Of a stretch of DNA of 64,000 nucleotides, positions 1-8,150 are shown piece by piece. The position numbers were made by a program, and so were the translations under genes. The stretch is from Anaerolineae bacterium. GTDB taxonomy: Bacteria; Chloroflexota; Anaerolineae; Aggregatilineales; Aggregatilineaceae. Positions within the stretch are counted from its first letter, which is position 1. The number at the start of each line of letters is the position of its first letter. The stretch is taken from positions 1-64,000 of the forward strand of contig JAHDLB010000020.1 of NCBI GenBank assembly GCA_018432315.1. The letters run 5' to 3'. The notes under the pieces are model-generated. The model did not search any database and had not been told where the DNA came from. It saw only the letters and a list, made by a program, of their open reading frames with translations.

Positions 1-92
1 GGCGCCTCTTCCGTCATCAACGTCAGATACGGAGCCACAAACGCCCATTCATCGTCACTTACGTCACTGGGGTATGCTTTTCGTTCGCTCAT
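1..92 (-). mobile_element. IS5-family transposase, N-terminal fragment cut by the window edge
   Basis: The minus strand from the ATG at 92 encodes about 30 residues beginning MSERKAYPSDVSDDEW, then VAPYL. The YPSD-x-S-D-x-EW pattern is typical of the N-terminus (DUF4096-like) of IS5-family DDE transposases. The gene runs off the left edge, so the catalytic domain is not visible and intactness cannot be judged. To its right, 111-127 holds a short inverted repeat (TGCAC, 7-nt loop, GTGCA), and the sequence up to CTAG at 137-140 is a plausible insertion-sequence end. The exact terminus is inferred. Confidence 0.75.
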
Positions 93-150
93 GCCCCCAG
101 TTTAACATTGTGCACCTCAAAAGTGCATAACACGCTCTAGGGGAACGACG

Positions 151-615
151 ATGAGCGTGGGCGATCAGATCGAAGCCTTGATTCCGGTAGCAGTCGCGCT
201 GGTGTTGTCCGGGCTGATCGGGTTGGACCGCGAATGGCGGCACCGCCCGGCAGGCATCCGCACTCACATGCTGGTCGGCATGGGTTCGGCCCTGGTGATC
301 AGCATGGCCCATTTGCAGTACGGCGCCGACTCGGCGGCGCGGTTGGCCGCCAATGTCATCACCGGGATCGGGTTCCTGGGCGCGGGCGTCATCGTCCAAC
401 ACCGGGACCGCGTGCGCGACCTGACGACGGCGGCCTCGCTCTGGATGGTGGCGATGATCGGCCTGACTGCCGGAGCCCGGCTGTACGTGATGGCGACGGG
501 GGCCACCTTACTGGGATGGTTCGTGATCTCCGTGCTGCGCTGGCTGACGAAGCGGCATTTGCCGCCCGACGCGCCCGATCCGGACCAGTTCAGCGAGCCG
601 CGGCACGAGGTATGA
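151..615 (+). CDS. MgtC/SapB family membrane protein
   Basis: A 154-residue inner-membrane protein of the MgtC/SapB family, whose members are linked to magnesium homeostasis and intracellular survival; the molecular function is unsettled. Family hallmarks are visible: LSGLIGLDREWRHRPAGIRTH near residues 19-39, an ITGIGFLGAGVIVQ segment, a TTAASLW motif, and about four hydrophobic helices. The C-terminal soluble domain of longer MgtC proteins is absent. The start is supported by an AGGGGAA ribosome-binding site six bases upstream. The insertion-sequence end lies just upstream, so the native promoter may be displaced. The stop abuts the stop of the convergent response regulator. Confidence 0.88.
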   Translation: MSVGDQIEALIPVAVALVLSGLIGLDREWRHRPAGIRTHMLVGMGSALVISMAHLQYGADSAARLAANVITGIGFLGAGVIVQHRDRVRDLTTAASLWMVAMIGLTAGARLYVMATGATLLGWFVISVLRWLTKRHLPPDAPDPDQFSEPRHEV

Positions 616-1305
616 CTAGTGTTCGTCGTCGGCGGGCAGATGGCGCTCGATGTGGTTTTTGACGGCAAAGACGGCGGCTTCAGCGCGATTGGATACCTGG
701 AGCTTGCTCAGAATGTTACCAACGTAGTTGCGGACCGTGCCCTCGCCTAGAAACAACTGGGCGGCGATCTCGCGGTTGGTCAGGCCCTCGACCATCAAGG
801 CCAGGATGCGCATTTCCTGCGGGGTCAGTTCCGAAAAGGCCGACGCTTCTTTGACCTGGGCGGCCTGGCGGACTTCTTCGAGCAGGGCTTTGGTCATCGT
901 CGGATCGATCAGGGCATCGCCCCGGCCCACCGTGCGGATGGCGTCTACCAGGTCGGTGCTGCCAACGCGCTTGAGGACGTACCCGACCGCGCCGGCGCGA
1001 ACGGCGTCCATGACGAGTTCGTCTTCGGCGTACGAGGTGAGCATGATCACCTTGATCCCGGGCAAGCCGTCCGTGATCTGCTCGCAGGCTTCAATGCCCG
1101 ACAGCCCGCCCGGCATCCGGATGTCCATCACGACGATGTCCGGTTTGTGGGCCAGCGACTGGCGCACGGCATCGATCCCGCTTTCGGCCTCGGCCACGAC
1201 AGTGAAGTCCGGTTGTTGTTCGAGCAGCGCTTTGAGGCCCGCGCGAACGACCGCGTGATCGTCGGCGATAAGAATGCGCAGTGGGGTCACTAGGTTCTCC
1301 GACAT
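616..1305 (-). CDS. NarL/FixJ-family response regulator (receiver plus LuxR-type HTH)
   Basis: A 229-residue cytoplasmic two-component regulator. The receiver domain covers about residues 9-125, with the acidic pair at D15-D16, phospho-acceptor D61 (VVMDIRMP) and the conserved Lys in VLKRVG. The LuxR-type helix-turn-helix covers about 160-225 (LTPQEMRILALMVEGLTNREIA). It is divergently placed from the GAF histidine kinase that starts at about 1513, and the two look like a cognate pair of the DevS-DevR or NarX-NarL kind. The 200-base intergenic region between them probably holds both promoters. DNA target and signal are unknown. Confidence 0.93.
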   Translation of the reverse strand: MSENLVTPLRILIADDHAVVRAGLKALLEQQPDFTVVAEAESGIDAVRQSLAHKPDIVVMDIRMPGGLSGIEACEQITDGLPGIKVIMLTSYAEDELVMDAVRAGAVGYVLKRVGSTDLVDAIRTVGRGDALIDPTMTKALLEEVRQAAQVKEASAFSELTPQEMRILALMVEGLTNREIAAQLFLGEGTVRNYVGNILSKLQVSNRAEAAVFAVKNHIERHLPADDEH

Positions 1306-1512
1306 GATGCAGTTAAAGGTATTTCGGTTTTCCGGATACAGGTTGAACGCACGGCCAACAGGCCACCCGCGGCGCGCTCGACCAGATTATACAATGTGAA
1401 CTGCAATAAAAACCAATGATGGTCCGAGCGGGCAGCGTAGTCTGTATTTTGGTAGTGATTATCTCTCAAACATGGTAGTCGTGATCGGATCAGAAAGCAA
1501 ACGGTGATCACA

Positions 1513-2676
1513 ATGAACTCAACTTCTCATACTCCCGATCATTCAACCGGCCATAACGCCAATATGCTGGACGCGCTCAGCCGCGCGGCGGCGGCGGTGA
1601 CCAGCGAGCTGACGCTGCCCCGCGCGCTGAAGGCCATCACCGACATCGCCCGCGAGCTGGTGAATGCCCGCTATGCGGCGCTGGGCGTGCCCAACGACGA
1701 CGGCACGCTCAAGGCGTTCATCACGTCGGGCATGGATCCCTTCGTCGCCAGCCAGATCGATCACGAGCCGCGCGGCCTGGGGCTGCTCGGCGCGATCCTG
1801 GACTCCGACGAGCCGATCCGGCTCGACGATCTGCACGACGACCCGCGCTCCGCGGGGTTCTGCAGCCACCACCCGCCGATGACGCGCTTCTTGGGGGTGC
1901 CGATCATCAGCCGGGGCGAGCGCCTGGGGAACCTGTACCTGACCGATCCACTGGACGGCGAGCCGTTCAGCGAAGACGACGAACGGCTGATCGTGCTGCT
2001 GGCGAATCACGCGGCAGTGGCGATCGAGAATGCCCGCCTGTCCGAACAACTCCAGTCGATCGCATTGAGCCGCGAGCGCGACCGGATCGGCATGGAGCTG
2101 CATGACGGCGTGATCCAGTCGGTGTACGCGGTGGGCATGAAGCTGGAGATCCTGCGCGGGCAGTTCCCCATGACGCCCGAACAGCACACGCAGTACGAGG
2201 GCATCATCCACGACCTGAACACGATCATCGAAGACATCCGGATGTACATCCGCAACCTGCGCAGCGCCCGCGAAGAACAGGCGACCTTCGGCCAGCGGTT
2301 GGACAACCTGGCGCGCCACTTCCGCGACTTTGCGCGGGTGGATGTCGTGGTCGACGTGCCGTCATCGCTGCGCACGCTCAACGATCAGCAGCGCCATTCG
2401 CTGACGCAGATCGTGCGCGAGGCGCTGTCGAATGTGGCCCGCCACGCCCAGGCGACCCAGGTGCGGGTCAAGGTGCGCGAGGTCGGGAATATGCTGGTGC
2501 TGACGGTGCGCGACGACGGGCGCGGCTTCGATCCGGAGACGGCGCTCAGCAAGCCGGAGAGCTTCGGCCTGCACAACATGGAGCAGCGCGCCCGGCGGTT
2601 GGGCGGCACCTTCCTGATCGAGAGCGAAGAGGGCCAGGGCGCCCTGATCACGGTGCAGGTGCCCTTCCGGCCCTGA
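1513..2676 (+). CDS. GAF-domain sensor histidine kinase, HisKA_3 type
   Basis: A soluble sensor kinase of about 387 residues with no membrane helix. An N-terminal GAF domain (about residues 20-180, with RFLGVPIISRGERLGNLYLT) resembles the GAF domains of DevS/DosT-type kinases, which bind haem or other small ligands; haem binding here is not proven. The HisKA_3 dimerisation domain has the phospho-acceptor His in ELHDGVIQS (about residue 197), and a HATPase_c domain ends the protein (REALSNVARHAQA, DDGRGFD, GLHNMEQRA). The ATG at 1513 follows GGTGA; a GTG at 1504 is the alternative start. It converges with the Gfo/Idh/MocA gene six bases on. The divergent response regulator is the probable partner. 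Confidence 0.9.
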   Translation: MNSTSHTPDHSTGHNANMLDALSRAAAAVTSELTLPRALKAITDIARELVNARYAALGVPNDDGTLKAFITSGMDPFVASQIDHEPRGLGLLGAILDSDEPIRLDDLHDDPRSAGFCSHHPPMTRFLGVPIISRGERLGNLYLTDPLDGEPFSEDDERLIVLLANHAAVAIENARLSEQLQSIALSRERDRIGMELHDGVIQSVYAVGMKLEILRGQFPMTPEQHTQYEGIIHDLNTIIEDIRMYIRNLRSAREEQATFGQRLDNLARHFRDFARVDVVVDVPSSLRTLNDQQRHSLTQIVREALSNVARHAQATQVRVKVREVGNMLVLTVRDDGRGFDPETALSKPESFGLHNMEQRARRLGGTFLIESEEGQGALITVQVPFRP

Positions 2677-2682
2677 CGCCTG

Positions 2683-3690
2683 TCAGACGATGCGCTCTGG
2701 CGCGACGTGCTGGCTCGTTTCCGCCGCGCGCAGCATGGCCTCGATCAGGGCGACGTCCTGCACGGCCTGATTGGGTGTGTTGTGATGCGGCGCGCCGTCG
2801 CGAATGGCGGCGGCGAAGGCCGTGAATTCCTCGCGGATGCCCTGGTGTTCGGGCAGTTCCAGCGCGTAGGTGTCGCTGCCGGTGGCGACGGAGATGACGC
2901 CGTCCGAGATGCGCAGCGCGCCCGCGTCGCCGGTGACGGTCAGCGCCCACGGCCACGGTCCCCCCGCGGCATAGGTGACGCCGAAGCTGCCCAATGCCCC
3001 ATTCTCGAAGACCAACGTGGCGCTGAGCGTGTCGACCGGCGGCAGGTCCGGGCTGTGCTGCGTCGCGACGGCGCTCACGCTGGCGACCTCGCCCGCCAGC
3101 ATTCGCAGCGCGGCGGCATAGTGCACCCCGCCATCCAGCAGCAGCCCGCCGGGAAAGCGGTTCTCGCGCCGCCAGGTCGTCGAGAAGTATTTGTTGGACG
3201 GCGAAAAATCGGAGCGCAGCGCCCAGTCCACCAGCAGCGGGCGCCCGATATCCCCGCGCCGGATGATCTCTGCCGCGCCCGACATCACGTGATCGTAGCG
3301 CCAGTTTTCGGCCACCATCCAGACCTGATCCGCGTGCTGGCCGTACAGGGCCAGCAGCCGCCGCCCGGTGGCGACGTCCGGGGCGACCGGCTTTTCGCTG
3401 ATGACGTGCTTCCCGGCGGCGAGCGCCTGCTCCACCACGGACGGCAGGTTGTGGATCGGCACGACGACGTCCACCGCGTCGATGTCGTCGCGGGCCAGCA
3501 GCGCGTCCAGGTCGGTCGTGACGTCGACCGGGGTGCCCAGCTCGGCGGCCAGGTCTTCGGCGGACTCGCGGCGGCGGTTGCACAGGGCCACGATCTCGAA
3601 CGCGTCGCCGAGCGCTTGCAGCGTCGGGATGTGCGCGTCGCGGGCGAAAATCCCCGTGCCGATGAGGGCGAGACGGATGGGGTTGGACAT
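2683..3690 (-). CDS. Gfo/Idh/MocA-family NAD(P)-dependent oxidoreductase
   Basis: A 335-residue cytoplasmic oxidoreductase of normal family length. The Rossmann nucleotide-binding motif GTGIFARDAHIPTL lies near the N-terminus, and the family EKP motif appears in HVISEKPVA. The C-terminal half matches the alpha/beta substrate domain (GGLLDGGVHYAAALR). Such enzymes oxidise or reduce sugars, inositols or related polyols, so the substrate cannot be assigned from sequence. It is the last gene of a minus-strand run glnA, pucR, then this gene, starting 26 bases after the pucR stop. It is probably co-transcribed with them. Confidence 0.88.
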   Translation of the reverse strand: MSNPIRLALIGTGIFARDAHIPTLQALGDAFEIVALCNRRRESAEDLAAELGTPVDVTTDLDALLARDDIDAVDVVVPIHNLPSVVEQALAAGKHVISEKPVAPDVATGRRLLALYGQHADQVWMVAENWRYDHVMSGAAEIIRRGDIGRPLLVDWALRSDFSPSNKYFSTTWRRENRFPGGLLLDGGVHYAAALRMLAGEVASVSAVATQHSPDLPPVDTLSATLVFENGALGSFGVTYAAGGPWPWALTVTGDAGALRISDGVISVATGSDTYALELPEHQGIREEFTAFAAAIRDGAPHHNTPNQAVQDVALIEAMLRAAETSQHVAPERIV

Positions 3691-3716
3691 GATTCAGGCT
3701 CCTTATGTGGAGAGGA

Positions 3717-5372
3717 TTACAGAATGCGCCGGATGCGCAGGGCGAGATGGACGGCGAGGCGCGTTTCCGGGTTGTCGAGATCGAGGCGGCTGATCTCCTT
3801 GATGCGGTCCATGCGGTACAGCAGCGTGTTGCGGTGGACGTGCAGGCGCTTGGCGGTGCGCGTCAGGTTGCCGTGCTCCTCGAAAAACGCCTCCAGCGTC
3901 GTGATGAACTCGCTGTTTTGGGCCGAGTGGTCCGCCAGATCGCCGAGCGTCTCGTAGTAGAATTTGCGCAGCTCCGGCGATCCGGCCAGCAGCGACAGCA
4001 GCCGGTAGACACCCATCTCCCAGAAGCCGAGCGGCGACGTCAGGCGCCACTGGTGCGCGGTGCGGTAAGCGGCGATGGCCTGCTGGAAGCTCTCGCGCCA
4101 CGCCTGCAGATCGGTCGCCGGCTGGCCCATGCCGATGGCGACCTGCGCCCGATAGCGCTCGGTGACGCGGCCCTGCACGGCCAGCGCCAGGTCGCGCGCG
4201 GTCGTTTCGTCGCCCTCGCAGAAGACGATCACCTCGCTGCCATAGGGCTGCACCAGCGCGCCAAAACTGAGCGCCCCGGCCTGCTCGTTGCACAGCGCCT
4301 CGATCTGGCGGGCGGTGGGCTGGTTCTCGCGCATCCCGCCGATATACAGCGTGGTGTACTGCTGGTCGGGCTGGTATCCCAGGCGGGTCAGGCGCAGCAG
4401 GGCTTCGCTCTCGCTGATGCTGCCGCCCAGGAACTGCTCCAGCACGTTGCCCTGCACACGCTTCTGCGCCTCGCGGATCGCCTTTTCTTTCGCCATCTCC
4501 AGCGCGCAAACCGCCGCGCCGTGCCGCGTGAAGGCGATGTCCAGCTCGTCGTATGGCTCGTCGCTGCCGAAGATCAGCGAGAGAAAGCCGCGGCCCATCT
4601 TCCCCGCGACGATCGGCGCGACCAGCCGCCGCAGGCCCATGTGCGGCAGCGGCACCGCGACCGGGTCCGGGCTGACCTGCGCCACTTCCATCCGGTCGCG
4701 GAACAGGGCCGGCAGCGGGTTGGTGTCGTAGAGCGCGTCCTCGATGATGGTCCAGTTGTCGGACCGCGCCAGCGGCCCGGCGACCGCCAGCGGGCGCAGC
4801 CGCTTGTCCTGCACGACGACCGTCTTGCCGACCATGTTCGCCAGCACGTCCGCCAGCGCTTCGAGGCCGCGATTCTCGGTCGAGAGCTGCAAGAGCTGCT
4901 CGCGGACTTCGCGGCCCCGCTGGTCCGGCGAGAGGGGCGTGCCCATCAGCAGTTGGGCAATCTGCCGCTCGACGTCGCGCAGGACGGTCGTGTCCGGCAG
5001 GCGCAGCAGGACGATCTCGGCCTCGTTGGCGGCATCCTGGGCGGGCTGTCCGATCTCGCCCACGACGCCAATCGCCGCGACGTCCATCTCGGCCAGCTCG
5101 CGCACCAGCCCGACCAGCGTCAGCTTGTCGCTGAGCAGGTGCATGGCGTCCAGCGACAGCAGCGCGATCTCCCCGCCCCGCAGATCGGGAAAGGCGGGGG
5201 GGCGCGTGTTCAGGACGTTGACCCACGTCACCGGGCGGTCGAGCGACGATTGGCCGGCGACGACCGTCGTGCCAACCGGCAGCGCCAGGCGGAGCAGGTT
5301 GAAGACCGTGATCTCGATGGGTGCCTGCACCGGTGTCCTCACTGCTAAAGAGGTCGTTGGACGAGTCCTCAC
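3717..5372 (-). CDS. PucR-family transcriptional regulator
   Basis: A 551-residue regulator of the PucR/CdaR kind. The N-terminal PucR-type domain is recognisable (VFNLLRLALPVGTTVVAG, GGEIALLSLDAMHLL). A GGDEF-like middle region follows, then a C-terminal HTH_30 domain (FFEEHGNLTRTAKRLHVHRNTLLYRMDRI, about residues 490-550). PucR in Bacillus controls purine catabolism; relatives answer other nitrogen or carbon signals. It lies between glutamine synthetase (77 bases upstream) and an oxidoreductase, which suggests a role in nitrogen source use. That link is inference. An in-frame GTG about 12 codons inside is a possible alternative start. Confidence 0.87.
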   Translation of the reverse strand: MRTRPTTSLAVRTPVQAPIEITVFNLLRLALPVGTTVVAGQSSLDRPVTWVNVLNTRPPAFPDLRGGEIALLSLDAMHLLSDKLTLVGLVRELAEMDVAAIGVVGEIGQPAQDAANEAEIVLLRLPDTTVLRDVERQIAQLLMGTPLSPDQRGREVREQLLQLSTENRGLEALADVLANMVGKTVVVQDKRLRPLAVAGPLARSDNWTIIEDALYDTNPLPALFRDRMEVAQVSPDPVAVPLPHMGLRRLVAPIVAGKMGRGFLSLIFGSDEPYDELDIAFTRHGAAVCALEMAKEKAIREAQKRVQGNVLEQFLGGSISESEALLRLTRLGYQPDQQYTTLYIGGMRENQPTARQIEALCNEQAGALSFGALVQPYGSEVIVFCEGDETTARDLALAVQGRVTERYRAQVAIGMGQPATDLQAWRESFQQAIAAYRTAHQWRLTSPLGFWEMGVYRLLSLLAGSPELRKFYYETLGDLADHSAQNSEFITTLEAFFEEHGNLTRTAKRLHVHRNTLLYRMDRIKEISRLDLDNPETRLAVHLALRIRRIL

Positions 5373-5449
5373 CCTACGGCATAGCTCCCAGGCCGGGCGG
5401 TGCTGGCCGGGGATAGAGCAAAACCATCGTTGTTAATGGTATCAAAGGA

Positions 5450-6799
5450 TCAGTAAATTCCCAGGTAGCGGTCAAGCTCCCACGGGCTGACGATGAGCAG
5501 ATAGTCGTTCCACTCCAGCCGCTTGGCTTCGAGGAACCGCTCGAAGAGGTGCAGCCCCAGGGCCTCGCGGGCCAGCTCGCTGGCTTCGAACTCGTCCAGG
5601 GCCTCGTGGAGTGAAACGGGCAGCGTCGTCAGATGGCGGCGCCGGTTCGACACTTCGTACAGTTCCTCTTCGGCGGCGGGCTGCAGCGCCAGCCCGTCTT
5701 TGATCCCGCGCAGCCCGGCGTGCAGCAGCACCGTGAAGGCCAGGTAGGGATTGCAGCTTGGGTCCGTGCAGCGCATTTCCAGGCCGATGCCCGGCTGGTT
5801 TTGCGAGGCGAGGCGCGGCACGCGCAGCAGCGCGCCCCGGTTGAGCTGGGCCCAGGTGACGTAGATCGGCGCCTCCAGCCCGGCCATCAGGCGCTTGTAG
5901 CTGTTGACCAGCGGCGCCAGCACGGCGCAAATGGCGCGCGCGTGGGTGAGCTGCCCGGCGAGAAACGCCTTAGCCTCGCCCGACATGCCGTAATCGTCGG
6001 TGGGGTTGGCGAAGCGGTTGGCGTCGGTTTCGACATCGCGCAGCCACTGGTGAACGTGCATCCCGCTGCCCGGCGCGTCGGTGATCGGCTTGGGCATGAA
6101 CGTGGCGAAGCGCCCCTCCTGGCGGGCGATGGTGCGCACCGCCATGCGCGCGGTCACGATGGCGTCGGCCATGCGCAGCGCGTCGGTCGGCTTGAGGTCG
6201 ATCTCGTGCTGCCCGCCGCCGACTTCGTGATGGCTCGTCTCCACGACGATCCCCATCGCGCGCAGCGCGTCGTTCACCCGCTTGCGAATCGTGCGGGCGA
6301 TGCCCCCCGACGCGTCGAAATAGCCAACCTGGTCGTCAAGCTGGAACGGGGCGGAGCCGCTGGGTTCGTGGAACAGGTAGAACTCGATCTCCGGCGCGAC
6401 CACGTACCGCATCCCCATCGACTCGGCCAACTCCATCGCCTGGCGCAGCGCGCCGCGCGGGTCCCCGGCGAAGGGCTGGCCGTTGGGCGTGTACACGTCG
6501 CAGAACAGGCGCGCTGTCCGGCCCACTTCGCGGTTGGGCGTTTCCCAGGGGATGACGGCGAAGGTGGCGGGGTCGGGCTTGAGATACATGTCGGATTCGG
6601 CCACGCGCGCGAAGCCTTCGACCGCCGAGCCATCGAACCAGACGCCATGCTCGAAGGCTGCGGGCAGGTGATCGGCATCGATGGTCACCGTCTTGACCAT
6701 GCCCGCCACGTCGGTGAATTGGAGGTCCACCGAGCGGACGTCGTGCTCGCGCACGAGTTTGATCACGGCATCAGGGCTTACAGGTTGAACGTCAGGCAT
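5450..6799 (-). CDS. glnA: Glutamine synthetase, type I
   Basis: A 449-residue enzyme that makes glutamine from glutamate, ammonia and ATP in the cytoplasm. It has the beta-grasp N-terminal domain (VDLQFTDVAGMVKTVTI), the VWFDGSAVEGF segment, metal and glutamate ligands in APEIEFYLF and HHEVGGGQHEID, and the ATP-binding stretch FMPKPITDAPGSGMHVH. The length matches the GSI-alpha group rather than the longer adenylylated GSI-beta group. It is the first gene of a minus-strand unit with pucR and an oxidoreductase. Some glnA-like proteins act on amines or gamma-glutamyl compounds instead; the pucR link leaves that open. Confidence 0.9.
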   Translation of the reverse strand: MPDVQPVSPDAVIKLVREHDVRSVDLQFTDVAGMVKTVTIDADHLPAAFEHGVWFDGSAVEGFARVAESDMYLKPDPATFAVIPWETPNREVGRTARLFCDVYTPNGQPFAGDPRGALRQAMELAESMGMRYVVAPEIEFYLFHEPSGSAPFQLDDQVGYFDASGGIARTIRKRVNDALRAMGIVVETSHHEVGGGQHEIDLKPTDALRMADAIVTARMAVRTIARQEGRFATFMPKPITDAPGSGMHVHQWLRDVETDANRFANPTDDYGMSGEAKAFLAGQLTHARAICAVLAPLVNSYKRLMAGLEAPIYVTWAQLNRGALLRVPRLASQNQPGIGLEMRCTDPSCNPYLAFTVLLHAGLRGIKDGLALQPAAEEELYEVSNRRRHLTTLPVSLHEALDEFEASELAREALGLHLFERFLEAKRLEWNDYLLIVSPWELDRYLGIY

Positions 6800-6989
6800 A
6801 GACTCTCACCGGGTTTCACCATACGGGCCTCGACAGTGCTCGGGAGCACCACATACTCTCATTATAGCAAGTTGTGGGGCAAGACCTATTTCCTTGTACA
6901 AATTGCCGGAAGCAGGGCCGCAGCGTATGGGTATCGTTTGAATCGTGTGAAAAACCCATGAAGACACCTGTGTTTCGCTCAACTGTAAC

Positions 6990-7018
6990 TTGACTTTATC
7001 TTTATGCTATGCCATATT
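6990..7018 (+). promoter_or_regulatory. Possible sigma-70-like promoter of the sensory cluster
   Basis: TTGACT at 6990-6995 and CATATT at 7013-7018 are 17 bases apart, about 60 bases before the start of the solute-binding protein gene. It sits in the AT-rich spacer (6,800-7,076) between divergent genes. The match at -10 is only moderate. Confidence 0.35.
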
Positions 7019-7076
7019 GACTGCTGACTGACTCCTGTGGAGACAGATTTTGGATTAATGCTTGAGGGGGCTTTAT

Positions 7077-8144
7077 ATGGGTGCTGTTCGCCATCGCAGT
7101 ACAGGTCTATCCCTCGCTGTGTTCCTGTGTTTGATCCTGCCGCTGGCGGCGGGCGCGGCTGCACACGCCCAGGATGCGCCGCCGCGCGTGCTGATGCTCC
7201 ACAGTTATCACGCCGAATACCGGTGGGAGCAGGAACTGATCCTGGGCGTTACCGCCGGGCTGGCCGAGGCCGGTTACGCGGTCGACGACGGCGCCGTGAC
7301 ACTCGACCACTTCTGGATGGATACGAAACGCCATAACACCCCGGATTATCTGGCGACTATCGTGGGCGAGGCGCGCGACTACATCCTCGAAACCCGGCCC
7401 GACGTCGTCATCGCCACGGACAACAACGCGATCGAGAGGGTCGTCGCCACCTGGCCCGATGAGTCGGTGCCGTTCGTGTATGCCGGGCTGAACAACGCTC
7501 CGGACGAGATCGACGGCCTGACCGGGCGACCGAACATCACCGGGGTGTTGGAGCGCATCCACGTGGCCGAATCCATGGAATGGGTCGCCACGGTGTTCCC
7601 GGATGCCCGGCTGGTGGCGGTGCTGTCCGACAGCTCACACACAGCCATCGTGTCGGCTGGCGACATGCGCACCGCGCTCCACGGATCCGACCGGTTCCTG
7701 GGCGCGCACATGTTCTCGACCAATTCCTATGTCGAGTGGAAGAGCCTGGTGTCTTCGATATCGGCGGTCTATGACGTGCTGATCGTCGGGCTGTACCAGA
7801 CGCTGCACGACGAACGCGGCGTCGTCATGGAAGGCGCCGACGTGATGGCCTGGACCGTCGAAAATTCCGCCGTCCCGGTCGTGTCGTTGTGGGATATGGG
7901 GGCGATCGAGGGCGGCCTGGGCGGCTCGGTGATCTCGGGCGAGGCGCAGGGTTACGAGGCCGGGCTGATGGCGGCGCGCATCCTGCAGGGCGAGTCGCCG
8001 CAGGATATCGCCGTCACGATGCCGCGGCGCGGCAAGCTGGTGCTCAATTCGGCGGCGGTGCAGCGCTGGAACGTGCAGATTCCCCTCGATCTTATCGAAG
8101 TGTCCACCATTTACGGCCCGGACGGTCTTGCAGTGAGCAGGTAA
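7077..8144 (+). CDS. Periplasmic-type solute-binding protein (ABC_sub_bind-like)
   Basis: A 355-residue exported protein. The signal peptide is clear (basic start, hydrophobic core LSLAVFLCLILPLAAGAA, cleavage near AHAQ). The mature part begins PRVLMLHSYHAEYRWEQELI, a pattern found in ABC_sub_bind-type and sensor-associated binding proteins of the periplasmic-binding-protein type I fold. The start at 7077 is chosen because GAGGGGG lies six bases upstream; a TTG at 7062 is less likely. No permease or ATPase gene is nearby. Six bases downstream lies a Cache-HAMP-GAF receptor, so a sensory rather than transport role is inferred. Ligand unknown. Confidence 0.8.
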   Translation: MGAVRHRSTGLSLAVFLCLILPLAAGAAAHAQDAPPRVLMLHSYHAEYRWEQELILGVTAGLAEAGYAVDDGAVTLDHFWMDTKRHNTPDYLATIVGEARDYILETRPDVVIATDNNAIERVVATWPDESVPFVYAGLNNAPDEIDGLTGRPNITGVLERIHVAESMEWVATVFPDARLVAVLSDSSHTAIVSAGDMRTALHGSDRFLGAHMFSTNSYVEWKSLVSSISAVYDVLIVGLYQTLHDERGVVMEGADVMAWTVENSAVPVVSLWDMGAIEGGLGGSVISGEAQGYEAGLMAARILQGESPQDIAVTMPRRGKLVLNSAAVQRWNVQIPLDLIEVSTIYGPDGLAVSR

Positions 8145-8150
8145 GAAACC

